Source of the DNA: Chitinophagaceae bacterium T5-Br10_B2g13
GTDB lineage: Bacteria > Bacteroidota > Rhodothermia > Balneolales > Balneolaceae
Reading direction: 5' to 3'
Length of the DNA stretch: 64,000 nt
Assembly: GCA_001564065.1 (NCBI GenBank)
Contig: LKNA01000001.1
Location: 44,494 to 108,493 of the forward strand
Positions within the stretch are counted from its first letter, which is position 1; the number at the start of each line of letters is the position of its first letter. This document shows positions 27,893 through 35,970 of the stretch, one piece after another. Below the pieces are notes generated by a model that worked only from the letters and a program-made list of their open reading frames with translations, was not told the origin of the DNA and did not search any database. The position numbers were made by a program, and so were the translations under genes.

Positions 27893-29911
27893 TTAAAATA
27901 GTATCATTGAAAGAACCAAGATGACGCCCAATACAAGCATGAGAGCGTAATTGGTTGTAATTCCTGTTTGAATGTATCGGATTAAACTTCCCGTCAGCCT
28001 CACAATACCCGCTACAGCGTTGACAAATCCATCAACCACTTTCATATCAAATACGGCGAGTACTTTATCTGAGAATCGCACAATAGGATTTATAATTACA
28101 CCTTCATACGCTTCATCCAGGTTGTACTTCTGCTTCCATATTTGATAGAGCGAGCCAAACCGTGCAGCAATTTTCGCATCCGACTCTTCCTGCTGATCAT
28201 TTCCATACATCTTAAATGCGAGCAGTACTGAACCAACAGCAACGGCGATTGCAAAAATCATCAGAACCCATTCTGCCGCTATTGAGAGCGTCAACGGTAT
28301 ATCTGCCGCAATTGGGTAGAGCCAGTCGTGCAGCCAGTTAATATTTCCTTCTCCGCCAAATGTTTTCGAAATGAAGTTTGGAATACCAATAAAGCCACCG
28401 ATGATTGAAAGGATAGCCAGTGCCCAAAGCGGAATTGTCATTGTGGACGGACTCTCGTGCAGATACTCCTCTGCTCCTTCAGCCCCCTGTACTTTATCCG
28501 AAAGCTTGAATGAACCGTGGAATGTGGTGAGCGTGAGGCGGAACATATAGAATGCTGTTAAGAATGCCGTTACGGTTGCAACACCCCAGAGAACAAAATA
28601 CATCGCTCCGGCAAACTCACCGAAACCCATATTGAAGGCGTGCATTACAATTTCATCTTTAGAGAAAAACCCGGCCAGTGGCGGTATACCCGCAATTGCA
28701 ACGGTGGCAATCAAAAAGGTTTTGTAAGTAGATGGCATATATTTCTTAAGGCCACCCATAAATCGAATATCCTGCGGATCGAAATCCACGAGCTTTCCGG
28801 CGTCGTGCAATTTATGCTTCACATGATCCATTGTATGGATTACGGAGCCGGACCCCAGGAAGAGACATGCTTTAAAAAATGCGTGAGTTACAACATGAAA
28901 CAAGGCTGCCGTAAAAGCCCCCGAACCAAGCGCGAGGAACATAAATCCAAGCTGCGACACGGTTGAATAGGCCAGTACTCCTTTAATATCGTTTTGTGTA
29001 ATGGCAATTGTTGCAGCAATTATTGCTGTTAACGCACCAATTACAGCCACAATCATCATTACTTCCGGACTCATCACATACATCGGAGAGAGCCGGGTAA
29101 TCAGATAGATACCGGAGGTTACCATCGTAGCCGCGTGAATCAGGGCTGAAACTGAGGTTGGACCTGCCATCGCATCAGGCAGCCAGACAAAAAGTGGAAT
29201 CTGTGCACTTTTACCGGTTGCTCCGATAAACATGAGGAACGGCACCCAGAAAGACCAGCTCGCTGAGAAAGCATCAAGGTTGGCTAATATAACGTCAAAC
29301 TTCAGACTACCAACAGCTTCAAAAATGGCGAAGATTGCGATCAGAAAAGCAAAATCTCCCACCCTGTTATATAAGAACGCTTTCTTGGCGGCATCAGATT
29401 TTGCCATATCTGTATACCAAAACCCGATAAGCAGGTACGAACAGAGTCCAACTCCCTCCCATCCGAGGAAAAGCAGCAACAGGTTATCCGCCATAACCAG
29501 ATTTAGCATGGCGAAAATAAAGAGATTCAGAAAGGCAAAAAACTTCCAGTAACCCGGGTCGTGGGCCATATACCCAATCGAGTAGAAATGAATCAGTGAT
29601 CCAACCCCCGTAACAACCAGCATCATTATAAGAGAGAGCTGATCTATTTGGTAAGCGATATCTACGCTAAAGCTACCGGCTTCAATCCACGTAAAAAGCT
29701 TTGCGTTGATCGCTCCGGCGTCCGGATTAAAGTTGATGAAAAAAAAGAGAGATATTAGAAAAGGAATAAAGACAGCAAAATTTGCAAGTACCCCTATAAT
29801 ACTCTTTTTGCTACGGTATGAATCTGATGAAAGGCCCAGAATCCCGTTTATTAAAAAACCGAGAAGCGGTAAACCAACAATAAGACTTACAAGCGCTGTA
29901 GGTGATTCCAT
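27893..29911 (-). CDS. nuoL: NADH:quinone oxidoreductase subunit L
   Basis: NuoL is the distal antiporter-like subunit of complex I. The 672 residues include the core with Glu in LFLGWEGVGLCSYLLIG and Lys in GATGKSAQIPLFVWLPDAM, plus the C-terminal extension expected to form the long lateral helix and last membrane anchor. It is the first gene of this transcript; nuoA-K are not in the window, so complex I genes are split into at least two loci. It faces the Mrp operon across 318 bases. A -7 box candidate lies at 29988-29995. Confidence 0.97.
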   Translation of the reverse strand: MESPTALVSLIVGLPLLGFLINGILGLSSDSYRSKKSIIGVLANFAVFIPFLISLFFFINFNPDAGAINAKLFTWIEAGSFSVDIAYQIDQLSLIMMLVVTGVGSLIHFYSIGYMAHDPGYWKFFAFLNLFIFAMLNLVMADNLLLLFLGWEGVGLCSYLLIGFWYTDMAKSDAAKKAFLYNRVGDFAFLIAIFAIFEAVGSLKFDVILANLDAFSASWSFWVPFLMFIGATGKSAQIPLFVWLPDAMAGPTSVSALIHAATMVTSGIYLITRLSPMYVMSPEVMMIVAVIGALTAIIAATIAITQNDIKGVLAYSTVSQLGFMFLALGSGAFTAALFHVVTHAFFKACLFLGSGSVIHTMDHVKHKLHDAGKLVDFDPQDIRFMGGLKKYMPSTYKTFLIATVAIAGIPPLAGFFSKDEIVMHAFNMGFGEFAGAMYFVLWGVATVTAFLTAFYMFRLTLTTFHGSFKLSDKVQGAEGAEEYLHESPSTMTIPLWALAILSIIGGFIGIPNFISKTFGGEGNINWLHDWLYPIAADIPLTLSIAAEWVLMIFAIAVAVGSVLLAFKMYGNDQQEESDAKIAARFGSLYQIWKQKYNLDEAYEGVIINPIVRFSDKVLAVFDMKVVDGFVNAVAGIVRLTGSLIRYIQTGITTNYALMLVLGVILVLSMILF

Positions 29912-29987
29912 TCAAACAGGTTAATTAAAATGTTGCGCATTTAATGTTCTGAATACACTGCTGTTTTAGCAGCCAAGTTTTAGGTGG

Positions 29988-29995
29988 CAAAGATA
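29988..29995 (-). promoter_or_regulatory. -7 promoter box of the nuoL operon
   Basis: On the minus strand TATCTTTG matches TAnnTTTG exactly and is the same octamer as at rpsF. It predicts a leader of about 70 bases. The -33 region has GTTTAA and no TTG at the ideal spacing. Confidence 0.5.
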
Positions 29996-30017
29996 CAAAA
30001 ATCTGCCCCAAGTTAAA

Positions 30018-30030
30018 CCTCCAATGGAGG
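30018..30030. repeat. Short CTCC/GGAG palindrome in nuoL-mrp control region
   Basis: CCTCCA-A-TGGAGG is a perfect 6-bp inverted repeat. It lies just upstream of the nuoL -7 box. It resembles the CTCC-N3-GGAG palindromes of the repeat elements at 52.8 and 57.9 kb and could be an operator or a lone repeat copy. Confidence 0.4.
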
Positions 30031-30142
30031 AAAAGTAAAGATCCCCATTAAATACTTTTTCAATTTTCAGCCCTAAATTTAAGAAACATTTTACTGAAGG
30101 GTATAAGGAATCTTCACTTTTTTGGTTTTTGTAAACAATTCC

Positions 30143-30158
30143 AAAATCGATCGATTTT
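30143..30158. promoter_or_regulatory. 16-bp perfect palindrome upstream of mrpE
   Basis: AAAATCGATCGATTTT is a perfect palindrome, 72 bases before the mrpE start and 2 bases before the TTG of a possible promoter (30161-30192). A repressor or activator site for the antiporter operon is plausible. Confidence 0.4.
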
Positions 30159-30160
30159 TA

Positions 30161-30192
30161 TTGCGCTTAATACCACCTTTTTGATAGTTTAG
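30161..30192 (+). promoter_or_regulatory. Possible promoter of the Mrp operon
   Basis: TTG (30161-30163) is followed after 21 bases by TAGTTTAG (30185-30192), one mismatch from TAnnTTTG. This would leave a leader of about 30 bases before mrpE. Confidence 0.4.
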
Positions 30193-30229
30193 GGACTTAA
30201 AATTTGTCTCAATAAACAATTGCTAACTA

Positions 30230-30781
30230 ATGAACAAGCTCTCTTTTTATAGCCTGGTGATGTCTTTTATCGCCCTTATGCTATTTTGGATTATCATGAG
30301 CGGTTTCTTTACGGTGTTCCACCTCACGTTGGGCGCTCTCTCTGTTGTGGGCATAATACTAATCAATTACAAATTGAAAACACATCGTTTTTACGACGAT
30401 GACATGGACGATTTGAAGCAGGTGCGGTTCTTTCGCGCTGTTTACTATTTTTTCTGGATGGCTGTTCAAATCATGAAGGCCGGATTTCACGTTGCCTTAA
30501 TCATTCTGAGGCCAAAATTGCCTATAGAAACCTCAATTATGACTTTTAAAGTGGACCTGCCAAGTGCCCATGCAAAAATGATTCTGGGGAACTCTATCAC
30601 TCTCACACCGGGTACGCTAACGCTCGATATTGAAGGCAACAATTTTACAGTTCACGCTTTAGACAAATACTCTTACCAGGGCATTTTGAGTGACGAAATG
30701 CCGAAAGAAGTTCTCAAACTTTTTGAAAAAGAAGAGCGAGCCGTAATCAGTGATGTAAAAATTACGACATCTAACGCTTAA
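30230..30781 (+). CDS. mrpE: Mrp-type Na+/H+ antiporter subunit E
   Basis: MrpE (equivalent to MbhA in membrane-bound hydrogenase) is a small membrane subunit of the multi-component cation/proton antiporter. The 183 residues have two N-terminal helices (about 5-27 and 29-46), a third near 70-90 (YFFWMAVQIMKAGFHVALIIL) and a soluble C-terminal domain with the family motif NSITLTPGTLTLDIEGN. It is the first gene of an eleven-gene rightward operon and lies 4 bases before mrpF. The operon order E-F-G-x-x-B-C-D copies the order of MBH rather than the A-B-C-D-E-F-G order of Bacillus. Confidence 0.92.
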   Translation: MNKLSFYSLVMSFIALMLFWIIMSGFFTVFHLTLGALSVVGIILINYKLKTHRFYDDDMDDLKQVRFFRAVYYFFWMAVQIMKAGFHVALIILRPKLPIETSIMTFKVDLPSAHAKMILGNSITLTPGTLTLDIEGNNFTVHALDKYSYQGILSDEMPKEVLKLFEKEERAVISDVKITTSNA

Positions 30782-30785
30782 TTAT

Positions 30786-31061
30786 ATGGAATCATTTTTT
30801 CTCTACAGTGCGGTGGTACTTACGATTATTATAGCCGTACCACTGATCCGTGTTGTAAAAGGCCCTACACTTTTTGATCGCATGCTGGCAACAAACGCCA
30901 TTGCTACAAAAACGATCGTCCTAATCTGCCTGATAGGATTTTTATTCGGCCGTATTGATATGTTTATCGACATTACCCTGGCCTATGCTATTCTTGGCTT
31001 TATCGGTGTGATGGCGATCGCAAAATATGTTTCATCTCCAAAAGCTTTACGAAATGATTGA
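30786..31061 (+). CDS. mrpF: Mrp-type Na+/H+ antiporter subunit F
   Basis: MrpF (MbhB-like) is a 91-residue protein with three membrane helices. The family motif R-V-V-K-G-P-T-x-x-D-R-M-L-A-T-N-A-I lies between helix 1 and helix 2. Its stop codon overlaps the start of mrpG by 8 bases, which suggests coupled translation. Confidence 0.93.
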   Translation: MESFFLYSAVVLTIIIAVPLIRVVKGPTLFDRMLATNAIATKTIVLICLIGFLFGRIDMFIDITLAYAILGFIGVMAIAKYVSSPKALRND

Positions 31062-31383
31062 AATACAATCCATAATCAGCATTATACTGGTTGTAACCGG
31101 CATTTTGTTTATGCTGATGGGAAGTATCGGTATTCTGCGTCTGCCTGATTTTTATTCCCGTACGCACGCTGTAAGTAAAAGTGATACGCTGGGAATCATT
31201 TTCGTTATTGTAGGGCTCATCATATACGAAGGGTTAACACAAAGCAGCTTCAAACTCTTTTTAATTATTCTCTTTGTAGCCCTTTCTAACCCGATCGGTT
31301 CTCACGCTTTGGGCCGTGCAGCTTTAAAAAAAGGGGTTAAGCCATTCTTTTCATCCGACTCGAAAGGAGGTGACAAGTCATGA
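31054..31383 (+). CDS. mrpG: Mrp-type Na+/H+ antiporter subunit G
   Basis: MrpG (MbhC-like) has 109 residues from ATG 31054; an earlier in-frame ATG at 31027 would put nine extra residues inside mrpF and is less likely. Three membrane helices and the motif IGILRLPDFYSRTHAVSKSD identify it. The last four bases overlap the next gene. The C-terminal tail is short and polar with a GGDKS end. Confidence 0.92.
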   Translation: MIEIQSIISIILVVTGILFMLMGSIGILRLPDFYSRTHAVSKSDTLGIIFVIVGLIIYEGLTQSSFKLFLIILFVALSNPIGSHALGRAALKKGVKPFFSSDSKGGDKS

Positions 31384-31625
31384 TCTGGGAACTTGAATTA
31401 GTGATTTTCATCTTCTTGCTGTTAACGGCGATTGTAGCTTTAGAAGTTAAAGATCTTCTGGTTGCTGTTGTTATGACAACCGTTTTCAGCTTTTTAATGG
31501 CCCTGCTGTTCGTAGCCATGGGAGCCATCGACGTTGGATTTACTGAAGCTGTAATTGGCGCCGGTGTAACCGGTGTGCTTTACGTAGTTGTAGTTTATCA
31601 AACCTCAAGACATTCAAAAGATTGA
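31380..31625 (+). CDS. DUF4040/MbhD-like subunit (part of split MrpA C-terminus)
   Basis: This 81-residue protein corresponds to the DUF4040 segment found near the C-terminus of large MrpA proteins and to stand-alone MbhD in hydrogenases. Three membrane helices fill it; the family features V-K-D-L-L-V-A-V-V-M and D-V-G-F-T-E-A-V-I-G-A-G-V are visible. It overlaps mrpG by 4 bases and its TGA overlaps the TTG start of the next gene. No NuoL-like MrpA domain is fused to it, unlike in Bacillus-type MrpA. Confidence 0.88.
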   Translation: MIWELELVIFIFLLLTAIVALEVKDLLVAVVMTTVFSFLMALLFVAMGAIDVGFTEAVIGAGVTGVLYVVVVYQTSRHSKD

Positions 31626-31927
31626 AAATATTTAAATACCTCATATTGATTCTGTTTGCCGGTGTGTTGATTTACGCCGCCAGCGATCTTCCATACAGAG
31701 GAGATCCCGGCAATGAAATGCACGCCGACGAGAGCATTACCGGAACAACCGTTATGGGTAACTATATGATTAGAAACGCATATCGTGATGCCCAAACACC
31801 AAATATGGTTACCGTAGTACTTGGTGACTACAGAAGTATTGATACCTTTGGTGAACAGGTTGTTGTCTACACTGCCGGACTGATCACAATACTGATTTTA
31901 AGAAACAGGCGGAGGGAACTGTTATGA
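31622..31927 (+). CDS. MbhE-like subunit (second part of split MrpA C-terminus)
   Basis: This 101-residue protein starts with TTG at 31622, overlapping the previous stop in ATTGA. One N-terminal helix (residues 4-20) is followed by an extracytoplasmic part and a second helix near the end. The motif N-M-V-T-V-V-L-G-D-Y-R-S-I-D-T-F-G-E marks the MbhE/MrpA-tail family. It overlaps mrpB by 4 bases. Together with the DUF4040 gene it supplies the membrane-arm pieces that are fused into MrpA elsewhere. Confidence 0.87.
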   Translation: MKIFKYLILILFAGVLIYAASDLPYRGDPGNEMHADESITGTTVMGNYMIRNAYRDAQTPNMVTVVLGDYRSIDTFGEQVVVYTAGLITILILRNRRRELL

Positions 31928-32364
31928 GACATCAAGATAACAGCCCAATCATCCAGCTTGGCCCAAGATTGTTGAGTCCGTATATCATGCTTTTTGGCTG
32001 GTACGTAATTATTCACGGGCACTACAGCCCCGGCGGAGGTTTCCAGGGAGGAACCTTGCTTGCCGCTTCAGTTCTGCTTATTCGTCTATCAGGCGGACGC
32101 AGAGTTTCCAGACTTCAAGTTCAGGAGTTTGCAACTACACCGCTTGCAGTCCTTGGTGTTATCATCTATTTCGCAACGGGATTGGTTGCAATGTGGATGG
32201 GCGGATACTTTCTGGATTATGAGTACCTCCCATTTCTGGGTATGGAACCATCCATGGTTCGCTACTGGGGAATTCTAATTATTGAGGTCGGTATTGGATT
32301 GGCGGTAATGGCCATCCTGGTTATGATTTATGATAACATGGTAAAGGGGGAAGATTATGCTTGA
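31924..32364 (+). CDS. mrpB: Mrp-type Na+/H+ antiporter subunit B
   Basis: MrpB (MbhF-like) has 146 residues and four membrane helices. The family motif GHYSPGGGFQGG lies after the first helix at about residues 37-48. It overlaps both its neighbours, with mrpC beginning 8 bases before the mrpB stop, so the whole stretch from mrpF to mrpD is translationally linked. Confidence 0.93.
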   Translation: MRHQDNSPIIQLGPRLLSPYIMLFGWYVIIHGHYSPGGGFQGGTLLAASVLLIRLSGGRRVSRLQVQEFATTPLAVLGVIIYFATGLVAMWMGGYFLDYEYLPFLGMEPSMVRYWGILIIEVGIGLAVMAILVMIYDNMVKGEDYA

Positions 32365-32725
32365 TTTCTTTTTGGGGCACTATGCATACTGGTTTACGGT
32401 GATTCTACTTTGCGTAGGACTGTACGGTATGATTTTTAAGAAAAATTTGATCAAAAAAACGATTGGACTGGCCATTTTTCAGATCTCGGTAGTACTATAC
32501 TTTGTGTCGATAGGATCTAAATGGGGAGCAACCGTACCCGTTCGAGACCCAAATATCCCGGTCGATCAGGTTGCCAGCTATCTGAATCCACTTCCACACA
32601 CTTTGATGCTTACAGCTATTGTTGTGGGTGTGGCCATTCTGGGTGTTGCTTTTACCCTGGTGATGGCCATCTACAATCGTTATGAGACCCTCGATGAACA
32701 GGAACTGTTAGAAAAAATTCAATGA
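32357..32725 (+). CDS. mrpC: Mrp-type Na+/H+ antiporter subunit C
   Basis: MrpC (MbhG-like, related to NuoK) has 122 residues and three helices. Between helices 2 and 3 a loop of about 25 residues (GATVPVRDPNIP) matches the family, and D-P-L/N-P-L-P-H-T-L-M-L-T-A-I-V is conserved just before the last helix. An ATGA overlap joins it to the first mrpD. Confidence 0.93.
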   Translation: MLDFFLGHYAYWFTVILLCVGLYGMIFKKNLIKKTIGLAIFQISVVLYFVSIGSKWGATVPVRDPNIPVDQVASYLNPLPHTLMLTAIVVGVAILGVAFTLVMAIYNRYETLDEQELLEKIQ

Positions 32726-34203
32726 TCGAGACGCATTTACCTGCTTTAATTGCACTTACATTTGTACTGTTTTCTGTACTTATTCCGGCCTTTGGTTTAT
32801 GGAAGTCTGAGCTGTCTCAGCCTCTTGCCGTTGTAGGATCAGGGTTAGCTGCAGTCCTCTCTCTGTATGGATTTATCTCATACCTGAGCACAGGCAGTAT
32901 TCGATACTTTTTTGGAGGATGGGAACCGCCGGTAGGCATTGAGTTTGTTTACGACGGGTTATCCGGCTTTTTCATTTTGGTAATCAACGTTGTTGCATTT
33001 TTTGCAATTGTCCACTCCAGAAAACTATCCATGCTGGAGTTTCCGGGTAAACAGATGCCCTACTACGCACTGGCAATGCTGGCACTCCTGGGTTTCAACG
33101 GTATGATAATGACCGGAGACCTCTTCAATCTTTATGTATTTCTGGAGATCTCTTCACTGGCCAGTTATGCTCTGCTAGCCATTGGAAGTAAAGCTGCTCC
33201 ATTTTCAGCATTTCGATATCTGATTATCGGTACAGGCGGCGGAACCCTCTATCTGTTGGGAATCGGATTTTTATACACCGTTACAGGTACACTCAATATT
33301 ATTGACATGGCATCCATGCTGCCTGTATACGCCACCAATTCATCTGTTGTGGCGGCTATGGTTCTGATGGTGGTTGGTATTGGTGTGAAAGCCGCCCTGT
33401 TCCCAATGCACGGTTGGCTGCCCGATGCGTATACTCACTCAGCCACCAGTTCAACGACTTTAATAGCGCCTATTGGTACGAAAGTAGCGGCTTACATTCT
33501 CTTCAGGGTAATTTTCTATCTATATGGTGTAGATTACACCGATGCCGTTGCCCCAATCACTATGGTAATAGGTGTTCTGGCGGCAATAGGTATTCTCTAC
33601 GGTTCTATCATGGCCATCGCTCAAAATGAATTGAAGCGAATGCTCGCCTACAGTTCTGTATCACAGATCGGTTACATAATAATGGGACTTGCGCTCGCTA
33701 ATCCCTGGGGTTTTGCCGGCGCACTGCTGCATGTTCTCAATCACGCGATTATGAAAGCTTGTCTCTTCATGATTTCAGGGAACCTTCGGGTAAAAGAAGG
33801 ACATTCAGACATTAGCAAATTTGATGACAGCTATCGTAAAAAGTATCCATGGACGATGACCATGTTCAGTATAACAGCCGTCTCCATGATCGGTCTGCCG
33901 CCACTCGCAGGATTTTTCAGCAAGTGGTACCTGGTACTGGGTACGATCAATAATTCAAACTGGATTTTCCTGGCCGTTATCCTGATCAGTTCACTGCTGA
34001 ACGCCGTCTACTTCTTCAGAATATATGAGAAAGTGTTTATGATGAATCCGGACAAGGATCAGAAAGAACCAAAAGATGGCGAATACAACGACGTGAGTGC
34101 CAGTATGCTCTGGCCAACATCTATTTTAGCAGTCAGCCTGATTGTGATCGGCTTTGCAAATGCTGTAATTGTAGGTGTTCTGCTCGATATTTTTCCGGGC
34201 TGA
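32722..34203 (+). CDS. mrpD: Mrp-type antiporter subunit D, first copy
   Basis: This 493-residue antiporter-like subunit, related to NuoL/M/N and MbhH, has about 14 helices. The residues central to ion movement are present: Glu142 in LYVFLEISSLASYALL (TM5) and Lys223 in GIGVKAALFPMHGWLPDAYTH (TM7). The TM12-region Lys in GLPPLAGFFSKWYLVLG is also kept. It follows mrpC with an ATGA overlap and is separated from the second copy by 67 bases, the only real gap in the operon. Confidence 0.93.
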   Translation: MIETHLPALIALTFVLFSVLIPAFGLWKSELSQPLAVVGSGLAAVLSLYGFISYLSTGSIRYFFGGWEPPVGIEFVYDGLSGFFILVINVVAFFAIVHSRKLSMLEFPGKQMPYYALAMLALLGFNGMIMTGDLFNLYVFLEISSLASYALLAIGSKAAPFSAFRYLIIGTGGGTLYLLGIGFLYTVTGTLNIIDMASMLPVYATNSSVVAAMVLMVVGIGVKAALFPMHGWLPDAYTHSATSSTTLIAPIGTKVAAYILFRVIFYLYGVDYTDAVAPITMVIGVLAAIGILYGSIMAIAQNELKRMLAYSSVSQIGYIIMGLALANPWGFAGALLHVLNHAIMKACLFMISGNLRVKEGHSDISKFDDSYRKKYPWTMTMFSITAVSMIGLPPLAGFFSKWYLVLGTINNSNWIFLAVILISSLLNAVYFFRIYEKVFMMNPDKDQKEPKDGEYNDVSASMLWPTSILAVSLIVIGFANAVIVGVLLDIFPG

Positions 34204-34270
34204 TTTAAGATCAATTGATTTTTTTGAATACAATTTTTTACTGAAAGACTTTTAACTATAAAATTTTCCG

Positions 34271-35758
34271 ATGGATCTATCCTTCGTACCTTTATTTGCT
34301 ATTTTGGTGTCGCTGATAGCGGTTGTTCCGATCATGTTGAGTTCGTCTAAGCCGAACTTGCGTGAATTCTGGACAATTTTAGCTGCGCTGATTAAGTTTG
34401 GACTTGTTCTCACACTGCTCCCCGGTGCACTGGAAGGCAAATCTGTTGAACTTCATTTAGTTGATCTTGCTCCCGGTCTTCCACTCGCGCTTAAAGCAGA
34501 TCCGATGGGTGTATTTTTTGCAACCATTGCTTCCGGCTTGTGGATATTCACTTCGTTCTACTCTATAGGATATGTACGCGGTGCCGGCGAGATGAAGCAA
34601 ACCCGCTACTTTGCAAGTTTTGCGGTCTGTTTGTCAGCTACGATCGGTATCGCATTTTCAGCAAACCTGCTTACATTTGTCCTTTTTTATGAGATGCTGA
34701 CGCTCGCCACCTATCCTCTCGTTATTCACAACGAGAAGAGAGAGGCTATTGAAGGCGGTCGCAAATATCTGGCATTCACTTTAACAGCCGGACTCCTGCT
34801 GGTTGCCGCCTCAGCACTTGTTTACCACTATACCGGATCACTCGACTTTACCCCCGGAGGTCTCTTCACCGAAGTTGATCTTCCCCAGCATGTAATGCTG
34901 ATCATTTTTATTCTTTTTCTGGCCGCCGTTGGCGTTAAGGCGGGTATCATGCCTATACACGGCTGGTTACCGGCAGCGATGGTAGCCCCTACACCTGTAA
35001 GTGCACTACTGCACGCCGTAGCTGTAGTAAAATCGGGCGTGTTTGCTGTAATCCGCGTTGTTGGGTACGTTTTTGGTACGGATGTTATGGCCGGCTACGG
35101 CTTAGGTGAGATTCTCATGGTCTTTGCCGGTTTCACAATTATTGTGGCATCACTTCTCGCCTTCGCTCAAGACAACTTAAAGCGTCGGCTCGCCTATTCA
35201 ACCGTGGGACACCTCTCCTATATTGTACTGGGTGTGGCGATGCTTACACCGCTGGGAATGACCGGTGGAATTATGCACATAGCAGCCCACGCGACAATGA
35301 AAATTACACTTTTCTTCTGTGCCGGGGCCATCTATGTAAATCTGCACAGAACAGAGATTAGTAACCTGAACGGTATCGCAAAAGTAATGCCCTGGACAAT
35401 GGCGGCATTTACAATTGGCTCGATGGGTTTAGCAGGCATACCGCCAATCAATGGGTTTTTCAGTAAGTGGTATCTGGCTATGGGATCGCTGCAGGGCGAT
35501 ATGCTCGTCCCAATTTTTATTCTTGTACTCAGTGGGCTGCTGAATGCAGGCTACTTCTTCCCAATACTTCACAGAGCATATTTCAAAAAAGGTGAAGGGC
35601 TGGAAGGATACGGTGAAGCGTCTCCATTGATGGTCGTTCCCATTATGATTACAGCCATACTATCCGTTCTGTTTGGCCTGTTTCCAAATCTGTTTTTCGG
35701 ATTTTTCGATCTGGCCGTCGACATCAGTACAACCCTTTTTAACAGTAGCACACCATGA
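34271..35758 (+). CDS. Mrp-type antiporter subunit D, second copy
   Basis: This 495-residue relative of MrpD/NuoM has the conserved Glu141 (LFYEMLTLATYPLVI) and Lys223 (GVKAGIMPIHGWLPAAM), so it looks able to move protons. It differs from the first copy at nearly all non-motif positions and is not a recent duplicate. It probably takes the place of the NuoL-like N-terminal half of MrpA, which is missing from this operon. Its last four bases overlap the small membrane gene in ATGA. Confidence 0.9.
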   Translation: MDLSFVPLFAILVSLIAVVPIMLSSSKPNLREFWTILAALIKFGLVLTLLPGALEGKSVELHLVDLAPGLPLALKADPMGVFFATIASGLWIFTSFYSIGYVRGAGEMKQTRYFASFAVCLSATIGIAFSANLLTFVLFYEMLTLATYPLVIHNEKREAIEGGRKYLAFTLTAGLLLVAASALVYHYTGSLDFTPGGLFTEVDLPQHVMLIIFILFLAAVGVKAGIMPIHGWLPAAMVAPTPVSALLHAVAVVKSGVFAVIRVVGYVFGTDVMAGYGLGEILMVFAGFTIIVASLLAFAQDNLKRRLAYSTVGHLSYIVLGVAMLTPLGMTGGIMHIAAHATMKITLFFCAGAIYVNLHRTEISNLNGIAKVMPWTMAAFTIGSMGLAGIPPINGFFSKWYLAMGSLQGDMLVPIFILVLSGLLNAGYFFPILHRAYFKKGEGLEGYGEASPLMVVPIMITAILSVLFGLFPNLFFGFFDLAVDISTTLFNSSTP

Positions 35759-35970
35759 ATAATAAAGTCTGGATCCTTTTAGGCATACTATTTTTGATCA
35801 CACTCGGCTTTGAGTTTACTGTTTTGGCCGATTACGACAGCCACTGGTGGAATGCCATACCTGCATTTTACGCAATCTGGGGCTTACTCGGATGCGTGGT
35901 AATTGTGTATGTGGCAAAGTTTATTTCTAAAAAATTCTTAAATCGCGAAATCGATTACTATGACAATTGA
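35755..35970 (+). CDS. Small membrane protein between Mrp D-type subunits
   Basis: This 71-residue protein has two helices, about 5-25 and 38-60, and a polar end with K-K-F-L-N-R-E-I-D-Y-Y. A D-S-H-W-W-N-A-I-P-A-F-Y-A-I-W-G segment links them. I do not recognise a named family. It overlaps both neighbours (4 and 11 bases), so it is surely translated with the antiporter and is probably a small structural subunit. Confidence 0.8.
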   Translation: MNNKVWILLGILFLITLGFEFTVLADYDSHWWNAIPAFYAIWGLLGCVVIVYVAKFISKKFLNREIDYYDN

